Part shown: piece after piece, positions 55,901 to 63,497 of the stretch
Layout of the letters: each line of letters opens with the position of its first letter
Position numbering within the stretch: position 1 is the first letter of the stretch
NCBI RefSeq assembly: GCF_036345995.1
Contig: NZ_CP107796.1
Span: 2,604,001 to 2,668,000 of the forward strand
DNA from: Streptomyces sp. NBC_00557
GTDB lineage: Bacteria; Actinomycetota; Actinomycetes; Streptomycetales; Streptomycetaceae
Direction: 5' to 3'
DNA: 64,000 nucleotides
Notes under the pieces: model-generated
What the model was told of the DNA's origin: nothing
The model's input: the letters and a program-made list of their open reading frames with translations, nothing else
The model's database searches: none
Program-made: the position numbers and the translations under genes

Positions 55901-56824
55901 GCGCACGCCGAGCGGGTGCGGGCGGACGCCGAGCGGCTCAAGGCGGACGCGGAGGCGGAGGCCGAACGGCTCGTCAACTCCGCCCGCGAGGAGGCCGAGC
56001 GGACCCTGGACGAGGCCCGCAAGGAGGCCAACAAGCGGCGTTCGGAGGCGGCCGAGCAGGTCGACACGCTCATCACCGAGACCACGGCCGAGGTGGACAA
56101 GCTGCTCGCGGAGGCGCAGGAGCAGGCGCTGAAGACCACCGCGGACGCCGAGTCCCAGGCCGACACGATGGTCGGCGCCGCCCGCGCCGAGGCCGAGCGG
56201 ATCGTCGCCGAGGCGACCGTCGAGGGCAACGCCCGGGTGGAGAAGGCCCGTACGGACGCCGACGAGCTGCTGGTCGGCGCCCGCCGGGACGCGACCGCGA
56301 TCAGGGAGCGCGCGGAGGAGCTGCGCGACCGCATCACCGCCGAGATCGAGGAGCTGCACGAGCGGGCCCGGCGCGAGGCCGCCGAGACGATGAAGTCCAC
56401 CGGCGACCGCTGCGACGCGCTCATCAAGGCGGCCGAGGAGCAGCTGGCGAAGGCCGAGGCGAAGGCCAAGGAGCTGGTGTCGGAGGCCAACTCCGAGGCG
56501 GGCAAGGTGCGTATCGCCGCCGTGAAGAAGGCCGAGGGGCTGCTCAAGGAGGCCGAGCTGAAGAAGGCCAGCCTGATCAAGGAGGCCGAGGAGCTCAAGG
56601 CCGAGGCGATCCGCGAGGCCCGGCGCACGGTCGAGGAGGGCAAGCGCGAGCTGGAGATCCTGGTGCGCAGGCGCGAGGACATCAACGCCGAGATCTCCCG
56701 GGTCCAGGACGTCCTGGAGGCGCTGGAGTCCTTCGAGACGCCGGCGTCCGGGAAGGACGGCGGGGTCAAGGCCGGCGCGACGGTGGGCGCCCCCCGATCG
56801 GGTGGCAAGTCGTCAGACGGCTAA
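52943..56824 (+). CDS. scy: Scy, polarisome coiled-coil scaffold
   Basis: 1293 residues, almost entirely coiled coil of the Scy type (S. coelicolor Scy is about 1326). The N-terminal 60 residues (YESQEREPAADVDHLSRFEAEMKRLKTEREKAIQHAEDLGYQVEVL) are a heptad coil; the rest is built of the unusual 51-residue-type repeat with units like EAERLRAEA, in which Ala, Glu and Arg alternate. The C-terminus (about 1260-1293) is Gly/Ser/Lys-rich. Scy assembles with DivIVA and FilP at hyphal tips and sets growth polarity and branching. GTG 52943 matches the known N-terminus. filP follows 183 bp later. Confidence 0.95.
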   Translation: MRGYESQEREPAADVDHLSRFEAEMKRLKTEREKAIQHAEDLGYQVEVLRAKLHEARRTLMTRPAFDGGDVGYQAEQLLRNAQMQADQLRQEAERMAAEARAQTQRILQEHAEQAARLQAELHQEAVTRRQQLDQELAERRATVESHVNENVAWAEQLRARTEEQARRLLAESRAEAEQAMAAARAEAERLTREARERLQSEAESARAEAEQILRRARTDAERLLNAASTQAQEATDHAERLRTDAAGESDTARRQAAELTRAAEERMAAAEEALRKAQAEAEKVVTEAKEAAAKALASAEAANETRTRTAKEQVARLVEEATKEAEQTRSEAEQLVADARAEAEKILAEASEKARAITAEESATQLSKAARTAEDVLTKASEEAKRTTRAAAEEAERIRTEAEAEADRLRAEAHDIAEQLKGAAKDDTKEYRAKTVELQEEARRLRGEAEQLRADAVAEGESIRAEARREAVAQIEEAARTAEELLAKAKADADELRQTATTDSEKVRTEAIERATALRRQAEETVGRARKEAERLRAEAGEQAEKITADAETAARELREETERAVEARRTEAAAELTRLQTEAQERLEAAEQALADAREEAARIRREAAEESERLRTESAERIRTLQQQAEAEAERLRTEAASDASAFRAEGEAVAVRLRSEAAAEAERLKAEAQDTADRVRAEAQAAAERLGTEASETLAAAQEEAARRRREAEELLGAAREEAEEERRRAREQSEELLASARKRVEEAQAEATRLVEEADRRATEMVSAAEQHAQQVRDSVAGLHEQAQEEIAGLRSAAEHAADRTRREAEEEADRVRADAYAERERAGEDASRMRREANEESEAAKALAERTVAEAMAEAERLRTDAGEYAQRVRTEASDVLAEADQAAARTRADAREDANRIRSDAATQADTLITEARSEAERLQTETAAEAERVRGEAVAEADRVRAEALAAAEQLVGEATGEAERLRAEAAETVGSAQAHAERVRADAERLKADAEAEAERLVNSAREEAERTLDEARKEANKRRSEAAEQVDTLITETTAEVDKLLAEAQEQALKTTADAESQADTMVGAARAEAERIVAEATVEGNARVEKARTDADELLVGARRDATAIRERAEELRDRITAEIEELHERARREAAETMKSTGDRCDALIKAAEEQLAKAEAKAKELVSEANSEAGKVRIAAVKKAEGLLKEAELKKASLIKEAEELKAEAIREARRTVEEGKRELEILVRRREDINAEISRVQDVLEALESFETPASGKDGGVKAGATVGAPRSGGKSSDG
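53160..56500 (+). repeat. Degenerate repeats inside scy
   Basis: Hundreds of variants of GCCGAGGCCGAGCGGCTGCGC and GAGGAGGCC recur through the gene, encoding the coiled-coil units. They keep long frames open on all strands and are prone to recombination, which can explain length differences between Scy orthologues. Confidence 0.75.
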
Positions 56825-57007
56825 CCTGAGCGATGTGTTCCGGTAACGTCTGGGGGCTTTGCCCGACTCGTTGGCAAGCCATCCGGCCGTCAGCCACTCA
56901 AAAGGGGTCTCATTCTCCAGATCAAACACGTATCCGCTCGATGACACACCGCTTCGGCCCCTAGGATTCCCCCTATCACCTCACCGGTCTCATTCGACAG
57001 GAACCCC

Positions 57008-57943
57008 ATGAGCGACACTTCCCCCTACGGCTTCGAGCTTGTGCGGCGTGGGTACGACCGCGCTCAGGTGGACGAACGTATCTCCAAGCTCGTCTCCGAC
57101 CGTGACAGCGCTCTCGCCCGCATCACCGCCCTGGAGAAGCGCATCGAGGAGCTCCACCTCGAGACGCAGAACGCCCAGGCCCAGGTCACCGACGCCGAGC
57201 CGTCGTACGCGGGTCTCGGTGCCCGGGTCGAGAAGATCCTGCGCCTGGCCGAGGAAGAGGCCAAGGAACTGCGTGAGGAGGCCCGACGGGCGGCCGAGCA
57301 GCACCGCGACCTCGCCGAGTCCGCGGCCCAGCAGGTCCGCAACGACGCCGAGGCCTACGCCGCCGAGCGCAAGGCCAAGGCCGAGGACGAGGGCGTCCGG
57401 ATCGTCGAGAAGGCCAAGGGCGAGGCCGCCCAGCTGCGCGCCGAGGCGCAGAAGGACGCGCAGTCCAAGCGCGAGGAGGCGGACGCCCTCTTCGAGGAGA
57501 CCCGCGCCAAGGCCGCGCAGGCCGCCGCCGACTTCGAGACGAACCTCGCCAAGCGCCGCGAGCAGTCCGAGCGCGACCTGGCCTCCCGCCAGGCCAAGGC
57601 CGAGAAGCGCCTCGCGGAGATCGAGCACCGCGCCGAGCAGCTGCGCCTGGAGGCGGAGAAGCTGCGCACCGACGCCGAGCGCCGTGCCCGCCAGACGGTG
57701 GAGACGGCCCAGCGCCAGGCCGAGGACATCGTGGCCGACGCCAACGCCAAGGCCGACCGCATCCGCTCGGAATCCGAGCGCGAGCTCGCCGCGCTGACCA
57801 ACCGCCGCGACTCGATCAACGCCCAGCTGACGAACGTGCGCGAGATGCTGGCGACGCTCACCGGCGCGGCGGTGGCTGCCGCGGGCTCGCCGACCGAGGA
57901 CGAGCCGATCTCGCGTGGGGTGCCGGCGCAGCAGTCGCGGTAA
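57008..57943 (+). CDS. filP: FilP, intermediate-filament-like cytoskeletal protein
   Basis: 311 residues: a DivIVA-like N-terminal segment (SPYGFELVRRGYDRAQVDERISKLVSDRD), a heptad coil up to about 75, a hinge (DAEPSYAGLGARVEKILRLAEEEA) and a long rod of the same repeat type as Scy, ending in LTNVREMLATLTGAAVAAAG and a flexible tail. FilP forms filaments, interacts with Scy and DivIVA and stiffens hyphae near the tip. The ATG at 57008 begins the conserved sequence. A TAGGAT box at 56962-56967 may be its own -10; a strong terminator follows. Confidence 0.95.
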   Translation: MSDTSPYGFELVRRGYDRAQVDERISKLVSDRDSALARITALEKRIEELHLETQNAQAQVTDAEPSYAGLGARVEKILRLAEEEAKELREEARRAAEQHRDLAESAAQQVRNDAEAYAAERKAKAEDEGVRIVEKAKGEAAQLRAEAQKDAQSKREEADALFEETRAKAAQAAADFETNLAKRREQSERDLASRQAKAEKRLAEIEHRAEQLRLEAEKLRTDAERRARQTVETAQRQAEDIVADANAKADRIRSESERELAALTNRRDSINAQLTNVREMLATLTGAAVAAAGSPTEDEPISRGVPAQQSR

Positions 57944-57971
57944 GCGGGAGCCGCAGCCGTACGAGCGCCTT

Positions 57972-58006
57972 CGAAGCCCCCTGCCGTCCCACGGCAGGGG
58001 GCTTCG
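57972..58006. terminator. Terminator after filP
   Basis: CGAAGCCCCCTGCCGT (57972-57987), loop CCC, ACGGCAGGGGGCTTCG (57991-58006): 16-bp perfect stem 29 bp after the filP stop. Confidence 0.88.
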
Positions 58007-58151
58007 TCGCGTTCGGCAGAGCAGGCTGTCACGCTCAGCGATTCCCTGGCTTTGCGTTCTCTTGGGTGGAACCGTCAGCGCCCCGATATCCTCCTAACCC
58101 TTACGGGGGCGTCTGCCCCGGCTGTCCTGAACCTTTCGATGGGTGCGGAGC

Positions 58152-59516
58152 ATGATCGAGGCTGTCGGCCTGACCAAGCGCTACGGCGACAAAACCGCCG
58201 TGTACAACCTTTCCTTCCACGTGCGGCCAGGAGCCGTCACCGGCTTCCTCGGGCCCAACGGCTCGGGCAAGTCGACGACGATGCGGATGATCCTCGGGCT
58301 CGACAACCCGACGTCCGGTTCGGTGACCATCGGCGGCTACCCCTACCGCAAGCTGCCCAACGCCCCCCGCCAGGTCGGCGCCCTGCTCGACGCCAAGGCG
58401 GTGCACGGCGGCCGCAGCGCCCGCAACCACCTGCTGAGCCTCGCCCAGCTGTCCGGCATCCCGGCCCGGCGGGTGGACGAGGTGCTCGGGGTCGTGGGCC
58501 TGCAGGACGTGGCGAAGAAGCGCTCCAAGGGTTTCTCGCTCGGCATGGGCCAGCGCCTCGGCATCGCCGCCGCGCTGCTCGGCGACCCGCAGGTGCTGCT
58601 GTTCGACGAGCCGGTCAACGGCCTCGACCCCGAGGGCATCCTCTGGGTCCGCAACCTGATGAAGGCCCTCGCCGCGGAGGGCCGCACGGTCTTCGTCTCC
58701 TCGCACCTGATGAGCGAGATGGCGCTGACCGCCGACCACCTCATCGTCATCGGACGCGGCCAGCTGCTCGCCGACATGAGCGTGAAGGACTTCATCTCGG
58801 CCAACTCCGCGGACTTCGCCCGGGTGCGCACCCCGGACACCGAGCCGCAGCAGCGCGAGAAGCTCACCGCCGCGCTCGCCGAGGCGGGCGGCCATGTGCT
58901 GCCGGAGCAGGACGGCGCCCTGCGGGTGACCGGACTGCCGCTGCCCCGGATCAGCGACCTCGCGCACGAGGCGGGCGTACGGCTGTGGGAGCTGTCGCCG
59001 CACCAGGCCTCGCTGGAGGAGGCGTACATGCGGATGACGCAGGGCGCCGTGGACTACCGCTCGACCGTCGACCAGAAGGCGGGCCTGCAGCAGCCGCTGC
59101 CGCCGGGCGCCGAGCCCCCGATGCCGGTGCCCGGCCAGGGCCAGCCCGGCTGGTACGCCCCGCCGCCGCCCCAGCAGGGCGGGCAGCCCTTCGCCATGCC
59201 GCAGCCGCCCGCCGGGCCGTACGGCGGCCCGCAGACGCCCGGTTACGGCGCTCCCGCCGCCCCGGGCGCCCCCAACCCGTACGCGCAGCAGGCCCCGCAG
59301 CCCGCCGCCCCCGTGCCGGCCCGGACGCCCGGCAGCGCCGCTCCGCAGGCGCAGGCGCAGGCGTACGCGCCGGGCGGGTCGGCGGGCAGCCCGCCGGCTC
59401 CCGCCGCGCCGCAGGCGCCCTCGGCGCCGCCCGCGCCGCCGCAGACGCCCGCCGCCGCTCCCCCGGCCCCGGCCGCCGCCCCCGCCGACCTGACCAAGCC
59501 CGAGGACGCCCGATGA
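58152..59516 (+). CDS. ABC transporter ATP-binding protein with Pro/Gln/Ala tail
   Basis: 454 residues. The first 310 form an ABC exporter ATPase (DrrA/CcmA-like): Walker A GFLGPNGSGKST, signature SLGMGQRLGIAAALL (LGMGQ in place of LSGGQ), Walker B VLLFDEPVNGLDPEG, switch His in VSSHLMSEM. The remaining about 145 residues are a Pro/Gln/Gly/Ala-rich, probably disordered tail, unusual for the family. ATG 58152 gives MIEAVGLTKRYGDK; GTG 58143 would add three residues. The membrane partner overlaps by 4 bases. Cargo unknown. Confidence 0.92.
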   Translation: MIEAVGLTKRYGDKTAVYNLSFHVRPGAVTGFLGPNGSGKSTTMRMILGLDNPTSGSVTIGGYPYRKLPNAPRQVGALLDAKAVHGGRSARNHLLSLAQLSGIPARRVDEVLGVVGLQDVAKKRSKGFSLGMGQRLGIAAALLGDPQVLLFDEPVNGLDPEGILWVRNLMKALAAEGRTVFVSSHLMSEMALTADHLIVIGRGQLLADMSVKDFISANSADFARVRTPDTEPQQREKLTAALAEAGGHVLPEQDGALRVTGLPLPRISDLAHEAGVRLWELSPHQASLEEAYMRMTQGAVDYRSTVDQKAGLQQPLPPGAEPPMPVPGQGQPGWYAPPPPQQGGQPFAMPQPPAGPYGGPQTPGYGAPAAPGAPNPYAQQAPQPAAPVPARTPGSAAPQAQAQAYAPGGSAGSPPAPAAPQAPSAPPAPPQTPAAAPPAPAAAPADLTKPEDAR

Positions 59517-60403
59517 GCACCCACCAGCCTCCGATGCCGCAGGCCCCCGCCTCCGCCGCTCCCGACTGGCAGGCGGCGTCCGGCGGCTCGTACCCCGGTT
59601 ACAGCTCGCCGATCCCGGTGCGGCCCGCCCACCTCGGGCACGCGCTGGCCTCCGAGTGGACGAAGATCAAGTCGGTACGGTCGACGATGTGGACGCTCGG
59701 CGTGTTCATCGTGCTCGTCCTCGGCATCGGCCTGATGGCCGGCTCGCTGGTCAGCTCCAACTCCGGGCCGGACAGCATGGCGGACCAGAACCCGCTGCAG
59801 TTCGGCTTCTTCGGCCTGCTCATCGGCAGCATGTGCATCATCACGCTCGGCGTGCTGACCACGGCCTCCGAGTACGGCACCGGCATGATCCGCACGACGA
59901 TGACCGCGTGCCCGAGCCGCATCCGGGTGCTCGCCGCCAAGGCGATCGTGTTCTTCGCGGTCGCCTTCGTCGTCACGCTGGTCACGTCCGGCTTCGTCGC
60001 CATGGTCCACGTGTCCATGCTCAAGGGGGTGGGCGGCGCCCGTACCCCCTCCACCGACGACTGGCTCAAGGCGACCGTCGGCATCAGCCTCTACCTCGCG
60101 CTGCTCGGACTGTTCTCGCTGCTCGTCGGCTCGGTCGTGAGGCACTCCGCGGGCGGCATCACCATCATGATCGGCGCGGTGCTGGCCCCGCTGGTGATCG
60201 CGCTGTTCATGGCCGCGCAGTCCCTGGAGAAGGTGCGCCAGTGGCTGCTGGAGTACTCGATCCCGAGCCAGATGAGCTGCTTCTACGACAACTCCCTGAG
60301 CAGCTCCGGCCCCTCGGGCTGGGACCCGCTGTGGATCATGCTGGGCCTGACGGCGGCCGCGTTCGCCGGCGCCTGCCTGCTGCTGCAGCAGCGGGACGTC
60401 TGA
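59513..60403 (+). CDS. ABC transporter permease (ABC-2 type)
   Basis: 296 residues: a Pro/Ala-rich N-terminus (MSTHQPPMPQAPASAAPDWQ) resembling the ATPase tail, then HALASEWTKIKSVRSTMWTL and six membrane segments (VFIVLVLGIGLMAG, FGLLIGSMCIITLGVLTT, AIVFFAVAFVVTLVTSGFVAM, ISLYLALLGLFSLLVGS, GGITIMIGAVLAPLVIALF, WIMLGLTAAAFAGACLLL). ATG 59513 overlaps the ATPase stop (ATGA). Matching low-complexity extensions on both subunits suggest they interact. Located directly after the filament genes. Confidence 0.9.
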   Translation: MSTHQPPMPQAPASAAPDWQAASGGSYPGYSSPIPVRPAHLGHALASEWTKIKSVRSTMWTLGVFIVLVLGIGLMAGSLVSSNSGPDSMADQNPLQFGFFGLLIGSMCIITLGVLTTASEYGTGMIRTTMTACPSRIRVLAAKAIVFFAVAFVVTLVTSGFVAMVHVSMLKGVGGARTPSTDDWLKATVGISLYLALLGLFSLLVGSVVRHSAGGITIMIGAVLAPLVIALFMAAQSLEKVRQWLLEYSIPSQMSCFYDNSLSSSGPSGWDPLWIMLGLTAAAFAGACLLLQQRDV

Positions 60404-60411
60404 CCCCGCGC

Positions 60412-60744
60412 TCAGAACCTCGGCGCGTTACGGGACCGCGGCACCCGCGTGGTGCGGCGGTCCTTCGCGTTCCAGCACGCCTTGTGCCAGTGGCGGCGGT
60501 CGTCGACGCCCGCGTACTCGGGCCAGGCCACCACGTGCGGCATGCCGGAGGGGATCAGCTGGTCGCAGCCCGGGCAGCGGTAGGTCTTGCCCTGGGCGCT
60601 CGCCCCGGCGACATGGCGCACGCTCCACTCCTCGCCCTGCCAGTTCTCGGTCGACTGCCAGCCGCCGTACCGGCCGGCCCGGTCGTCCTCGGCGCTCCGG
60701 CCCGACGATCCGGCTGCCTTGGGTCGGTTGCGACGCGGGGACAC
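60412..60744 (-). CDS. Small zinc-ribbon-like protein
   Basis: 110 residues, basic and soluble: MSPRRNRPKAAGSSGRS ... SVRHVAGASAQGKTYRCPGCDQLIPSGMPHVVAWPEYAGVDDRRHWHKACWNAKDRR. CPGC plus His...HxxC form a probable zinc site. Streptomyces homologues are often labelled ATP/GTP-binding protein, but I see no P-loop, so that label is doubtful. GTG 60744 has GAGAGGTG 5 nt upstream. It ends 9 bp from the convergent ABC permease gene. Nucleic-acid binding is plausible from charge and zinc motif. Confidence 0.8.
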   Translation of the reverse strand: MSPRRNRPKAAGSSGRSAEDDRAGRYGGWQSTENWQGEEWSVRHVAGASAQGKTYRCPGCDQLIPSGMPHVVAWPEYAGVDDRRHWHKACWNAKDRRTTRVPRSRNAPRF

Positions 60745-60966
60745 GGGACACCTCTCGGGGCTATACAGGAAGCACGGGCTGCATCCAGCCTACGCGCCGC
60801 CGAGTGGGGTACCCGGCCGGGACCAACCCGTACAAGTCCCCCTCCAGGGCGACCCATTCTGCAGACAATCCGCAAATCCCTCCGCCAGGCCGTGTCCTGG
60901 GCACGTGTCAGGCGGTTATGCGGGGTGGGGGAGCTCCGGGTCGGAGCCAAGGAAGCAGGAAATGCG

Positions 60967-61995
60967 ATGTACGTAGGTAGTTTTGTGCTGGGCGCCCAGT
61001 TCCCGGGCCAGGGTCCGGGGGAGGCCCTGCACCGGGCGGTCCGCTCGGCGGAGGTCGCCGAGGAGGCCGGACTGGACTCGGTATGGCTCGCCGAGCACCA
61101 CTTCGTGCCGTACGGCACATGCCCGTCCGCCGTCACCCTGGCCGCTCTGCTGCTCGGCCGCACCCGCCGCATCCGGGTGGGCACGGCGGTCAGCGTACTG
61201 CCCACCGCCCATCCCGTGGCCCTCGGCGAGCAGGCCGCGCTGCTGCATGTGACGAGCGGCGGCCGGTTCACGCTCGGGGTGGGCCGCGGCGGTCCCTGGG
61301 TGGACCTGGAGGTGTTCGGCGCGGGCCTCGCGGCCTACGAACACGGGTTCCCGGAGTCCCTCGATCTGCTGTTGCGCTGGCTGCGCGAGCCGTCGGTGTC
61401 GGCGTCCGGCGAGCGGTTCAGCTTCCGCGAGGTGCCGGTCGTACCCCGCCCGTCGGAGGCGCTCACGGAATCCCCGGGACCCGAGGTCGTCGTCGCCTGC
61501 ACCTCCCCGGCGAGCGTGCGGCTGGCCGCCGAGCGCGGACTGCCCATGCTGCTCGGCATGCACGTCGGGGACGAGGAGAAGGCCGAGATGGTCGCCCTGT
61601 GGCGGCGCTGCGCCCGGGCCGCGGGCCGGCCGGCCGAGGAGATCGCCGGCGCCCCGCACGTCTCCGCCGGGGTCTGCCAGCTCGCGGACCGGCGCACGGA
61701 CGCGGTCGAGACACTGCTGAAGGCGATGCCGGGATGGCTGAGGCAGGGCCTGGAGGCCCATGTGACGGTCGACGGCCGGGCGCGCGCGATGCGCGACCCG
61801 CACGCCTACACCGAGCTGCTCTGCGGCCTGCACCCGGTCGGCACCCCACGCCTGGCCGCCGACCGGCTCACGGCCACCTCGGAGCGCACCGGCATCTCGC
61901 GTTTCGCCCTGCTCGTGGAGGGCTCGGGCGATCTCGCCGCGACGGAGGAGAACCTGCGGCGGCTCGGCGCCGAGGTGCTGCCCCAGCTGCGCTGA
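60967..61995 (+). CDS. LLM-class flavin-dependent oxidoreductase
   Basis: 342 residues, luciferase-like monooxygenase fold: MYVGSFVLGAQFPGQGPGEALHRAVRSAEVAEEAGLDSVWLAEHHFVPYGTCPSA, TRRIRVGTAVSVLPTAHPVALGEQAALLH, SGGRFTLGVGRGGPWVDLEVFG. Such enzymes use FMNH2 or F420. ATG 60967 follows AAGGAAGCAGGAAA. It stands alone, so the substrate cannot be inferred. Confidence 0.88.
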   Translation: MYVGSFVLGAQFPGQGPGEALHRAVRSAEVAEEAGLDSVWLAEHHFVPYGTCPSAVTLAALLLGRTRRIRVGTAVSVLPTAHPVALGEQAALLHVTSGGRFTLGVGRGGPWVDLEVFGAGLAAYEHGFPESLDLLLRWLREPSVSASGERFSFREVPVVPRPSEALTESPGPEVVVACTSPASVRLAAERGLPMLLGMHVGDEEKAEMVALWRRCARAAGRPAEEIAGAPHVSAGVCQLADRRTDAVETLLKAMPGWLRQGLEAHVTVDGRARAMRDPHAYTELLCGLHPVGTPRLAADRLTATSERTGISRFALLVEGSGDLAATEENLRRLGAEVLPQLR

Positions 61996-62112
61996 GCGGG
62001 ACCGCAACTCCCCTGCCGCCTGGAGGGCTTGCCGCCCCAGTACTGCATGCACCTCCCCCGGGTGGAGCGGCAAGCAAGCGGCTCACGGCATCCGCCGCAG
62101 CGGGGCCGCCCG

Positions 62113-62505
62113 TCAGCAGTCCCGAAGCTCCGGCGACTGGTTGAGCAACTGACTGCGCACCGAGGTGAAGCGGGCCAGCGTCTCGTCCACCGCGGCGTCC
62201 AGCGGGAACACCGCCACCCGGTGGCAGTTCTGGAATGCCAGCCGCACGCCGAAGTGCCGCTGCAGGGCGCCGCGGATGGCGTCACTCGCGAGCGCACGCA
62301 GCAGCTGACCGCGTGCCTGCTCGTCCGGCGGGGGCGTCTGGTTGTCGGCGAACGGTCCGCCGTCGACCTTCAGCTGGGCCACCAGGGAGCTGATCATCTC
62401 CCATGCGTAGGGCAGGGAGGTCCGGACGCAGTCGACGAATGCTGTTTCGTCGACCTCGCCTCGCTCGGCCTGTTCGAGTAGGGCCGGTGAGACGTCGAGC
62501 GACAT
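62113..62505 (-). CDS. SCO5389-family small protein
   Basis: 130 residues: MSLDVSPALLEQAERGEVDETAFVDCVRTSLPYAWEMISSLVAQLK ... GVRLAFQNCHRVAVFPLDAAVDETLARFTSVRSQLLNQSPELRDC. Helical, acidic, three cysteines including one at the C-terminus, no export signal. ATG 62505 has GAGGAG 5 nt upstream. This family is conserved beside nucS in Streptomyces (S. coelicolor SCO5389, from memory). The C-terminal ...SPELRDC is distinctive. Function unknown; conserved neighbourhood with the mismatch nuclease is the only clue. Confidence 0.8.
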   Translation of the reverse strand: MSLDVSPALLEQAERGEVDETAFVDCVRTSLPYAWEMISSLVAQLKVDGGPFADNQTPPPDEQARGQLLRALASDAIRGALQRHFGVRLAFQNCHRVAVFPLDAAVDETLARFTSVRSQLLNQSPELRDC

Positions 62506-62781
62506 GGGTTCTCCTCTCGCACCCCCGAAGAGCAGGGGTTGCCGGACGGGTAAGGGAGTTCGCGATATCGAACACGCTCAGTACCTATGCGGCGACCTCC
62601 CGTTCACTACCGTAGGCAACGGTCGGTGACCACACCAGCAGAATGCGTATATGGAACGATCCCTTTACGGGCACAATCGGCCAGGGATGAACAAGAGTTT
62701 CCAGGGACAATTGGGGCGATCGCTCGGGAGCGGGGCGGGCGGATCGCGCGCACCTCAGGGCGTCGAGTAGCGTTGCCGACC

Positions 62782-63453
62782 ATGCGTCTCGTCATTGCCC
62801 GATGCTCGGTCGACTACGCCGGCCGGCTCACCGCCCACCTGCCCTCGGCGCCCCGCCTGATCCTGGTCAAGGCGGACGGCAGCGTCTCCATCCACGCCGA
62901 CGACCGGGCCTACAAGCCCCTCAACTGGATGTCGCCGCCCTGCACGCTCAAGGAGGGCACCGGCGAGGAAGAGGGCGTGTGGACCGTCGTCAACAAAGCG
63001 GGCGAGAAACTGATCATCACGATGGAGGAGATCCTCCACGACTCCTCGCACGAACTCGGCGTGGACCCGGGTCTGATCAAGGACGGCGTGGAAGCGCACC
63101 TGCAGGAGCTGCTGGCCGACCGCATCGAGACGCTCGGCGAGGGATACACGCTGATCCGGCGCGAGTACATGACGGCCATCGGCCCGGTGGACATCCTGTG
63201 CCGGGACGCGGAGGGGCGGACGGTCGCGGTCGAGATCAAGCGCCGGGGCGAGATCGACGGCGTCGAGCAACTCACGCGCTACCTGGAGCTGTTGAACCGC
63301 GATCCCCATCTCGCCCCGGTCCGCGGCATCTTCGCCGCGCAGGAGATCAAGCCCCAGGCCCGCGTCCTCGCCACCGACCGCGGCATCAACTGCCACATCC
63401 TCGACTACGACGCCCTGCGCGGCATCGAGGACGACAAGCTCCGCCTGTTCTGA
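62782..63453 (+). CDS. nucS: Mismatch-specific endonuclease NucS/EndoMS
   Basis: 223 residues. N-terminal DNA-binding/dimerisation domain ([41 protein letters not shown] ... [10 protein letters not shown]) and C-terminal RecB-like nuclease with the PD-(D/E)XK residues in [23 protein letters not shown] (Asp, Glu, Lys) and [13 protein letters not shown]. Actinobacteria lack MutSL and use NucS for post-replicative mismatch repair together with the beta clamp; the C-terminal DDKLRLF provides a clamp-binding-like tail. ATG 62782 gives the conserved start; an upstream frame to 62587 is non-coding. Confidence 0.95.
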   Translation: MRLVIARCSVDYAGRLTAHLPSAPRLILVKADGSVSIHADDRAYKPLNWMSPPCTLKEGTGEEEGVWTVVNKAGEKLIITMEEILHDSSHELGVDPGLIKDGVEAHLQELLADRIETLGEGYTLIRREYMTAIGPVDILCRDAEGRTVAVEIKRRGEIDGVEQLTRYLELLNRDPHLAPVRGIFAAQEIKPQARVLATDRGINCHILDYDALRGIEDDKLRLF

Positions 63454-63497
63454 CCCGGCCGCTCCGACGAGGGCGTGTCTGCCGGGTCAGGCTCGCG

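Noticed and set aside
52466..56359. Minus-strand frame of about 1300 codons opposite scy
   Set aside because: Produced by the repetitive GC-biased scy sequence; the translation is a Leu/Gly-rich low-complexity string with no fold.
53160..56500. CRISPR array suspected from dense short repeats
   Set aside because: Repeats are degenerate, unspaced, in frame and encode coiled coil; no cas genes.
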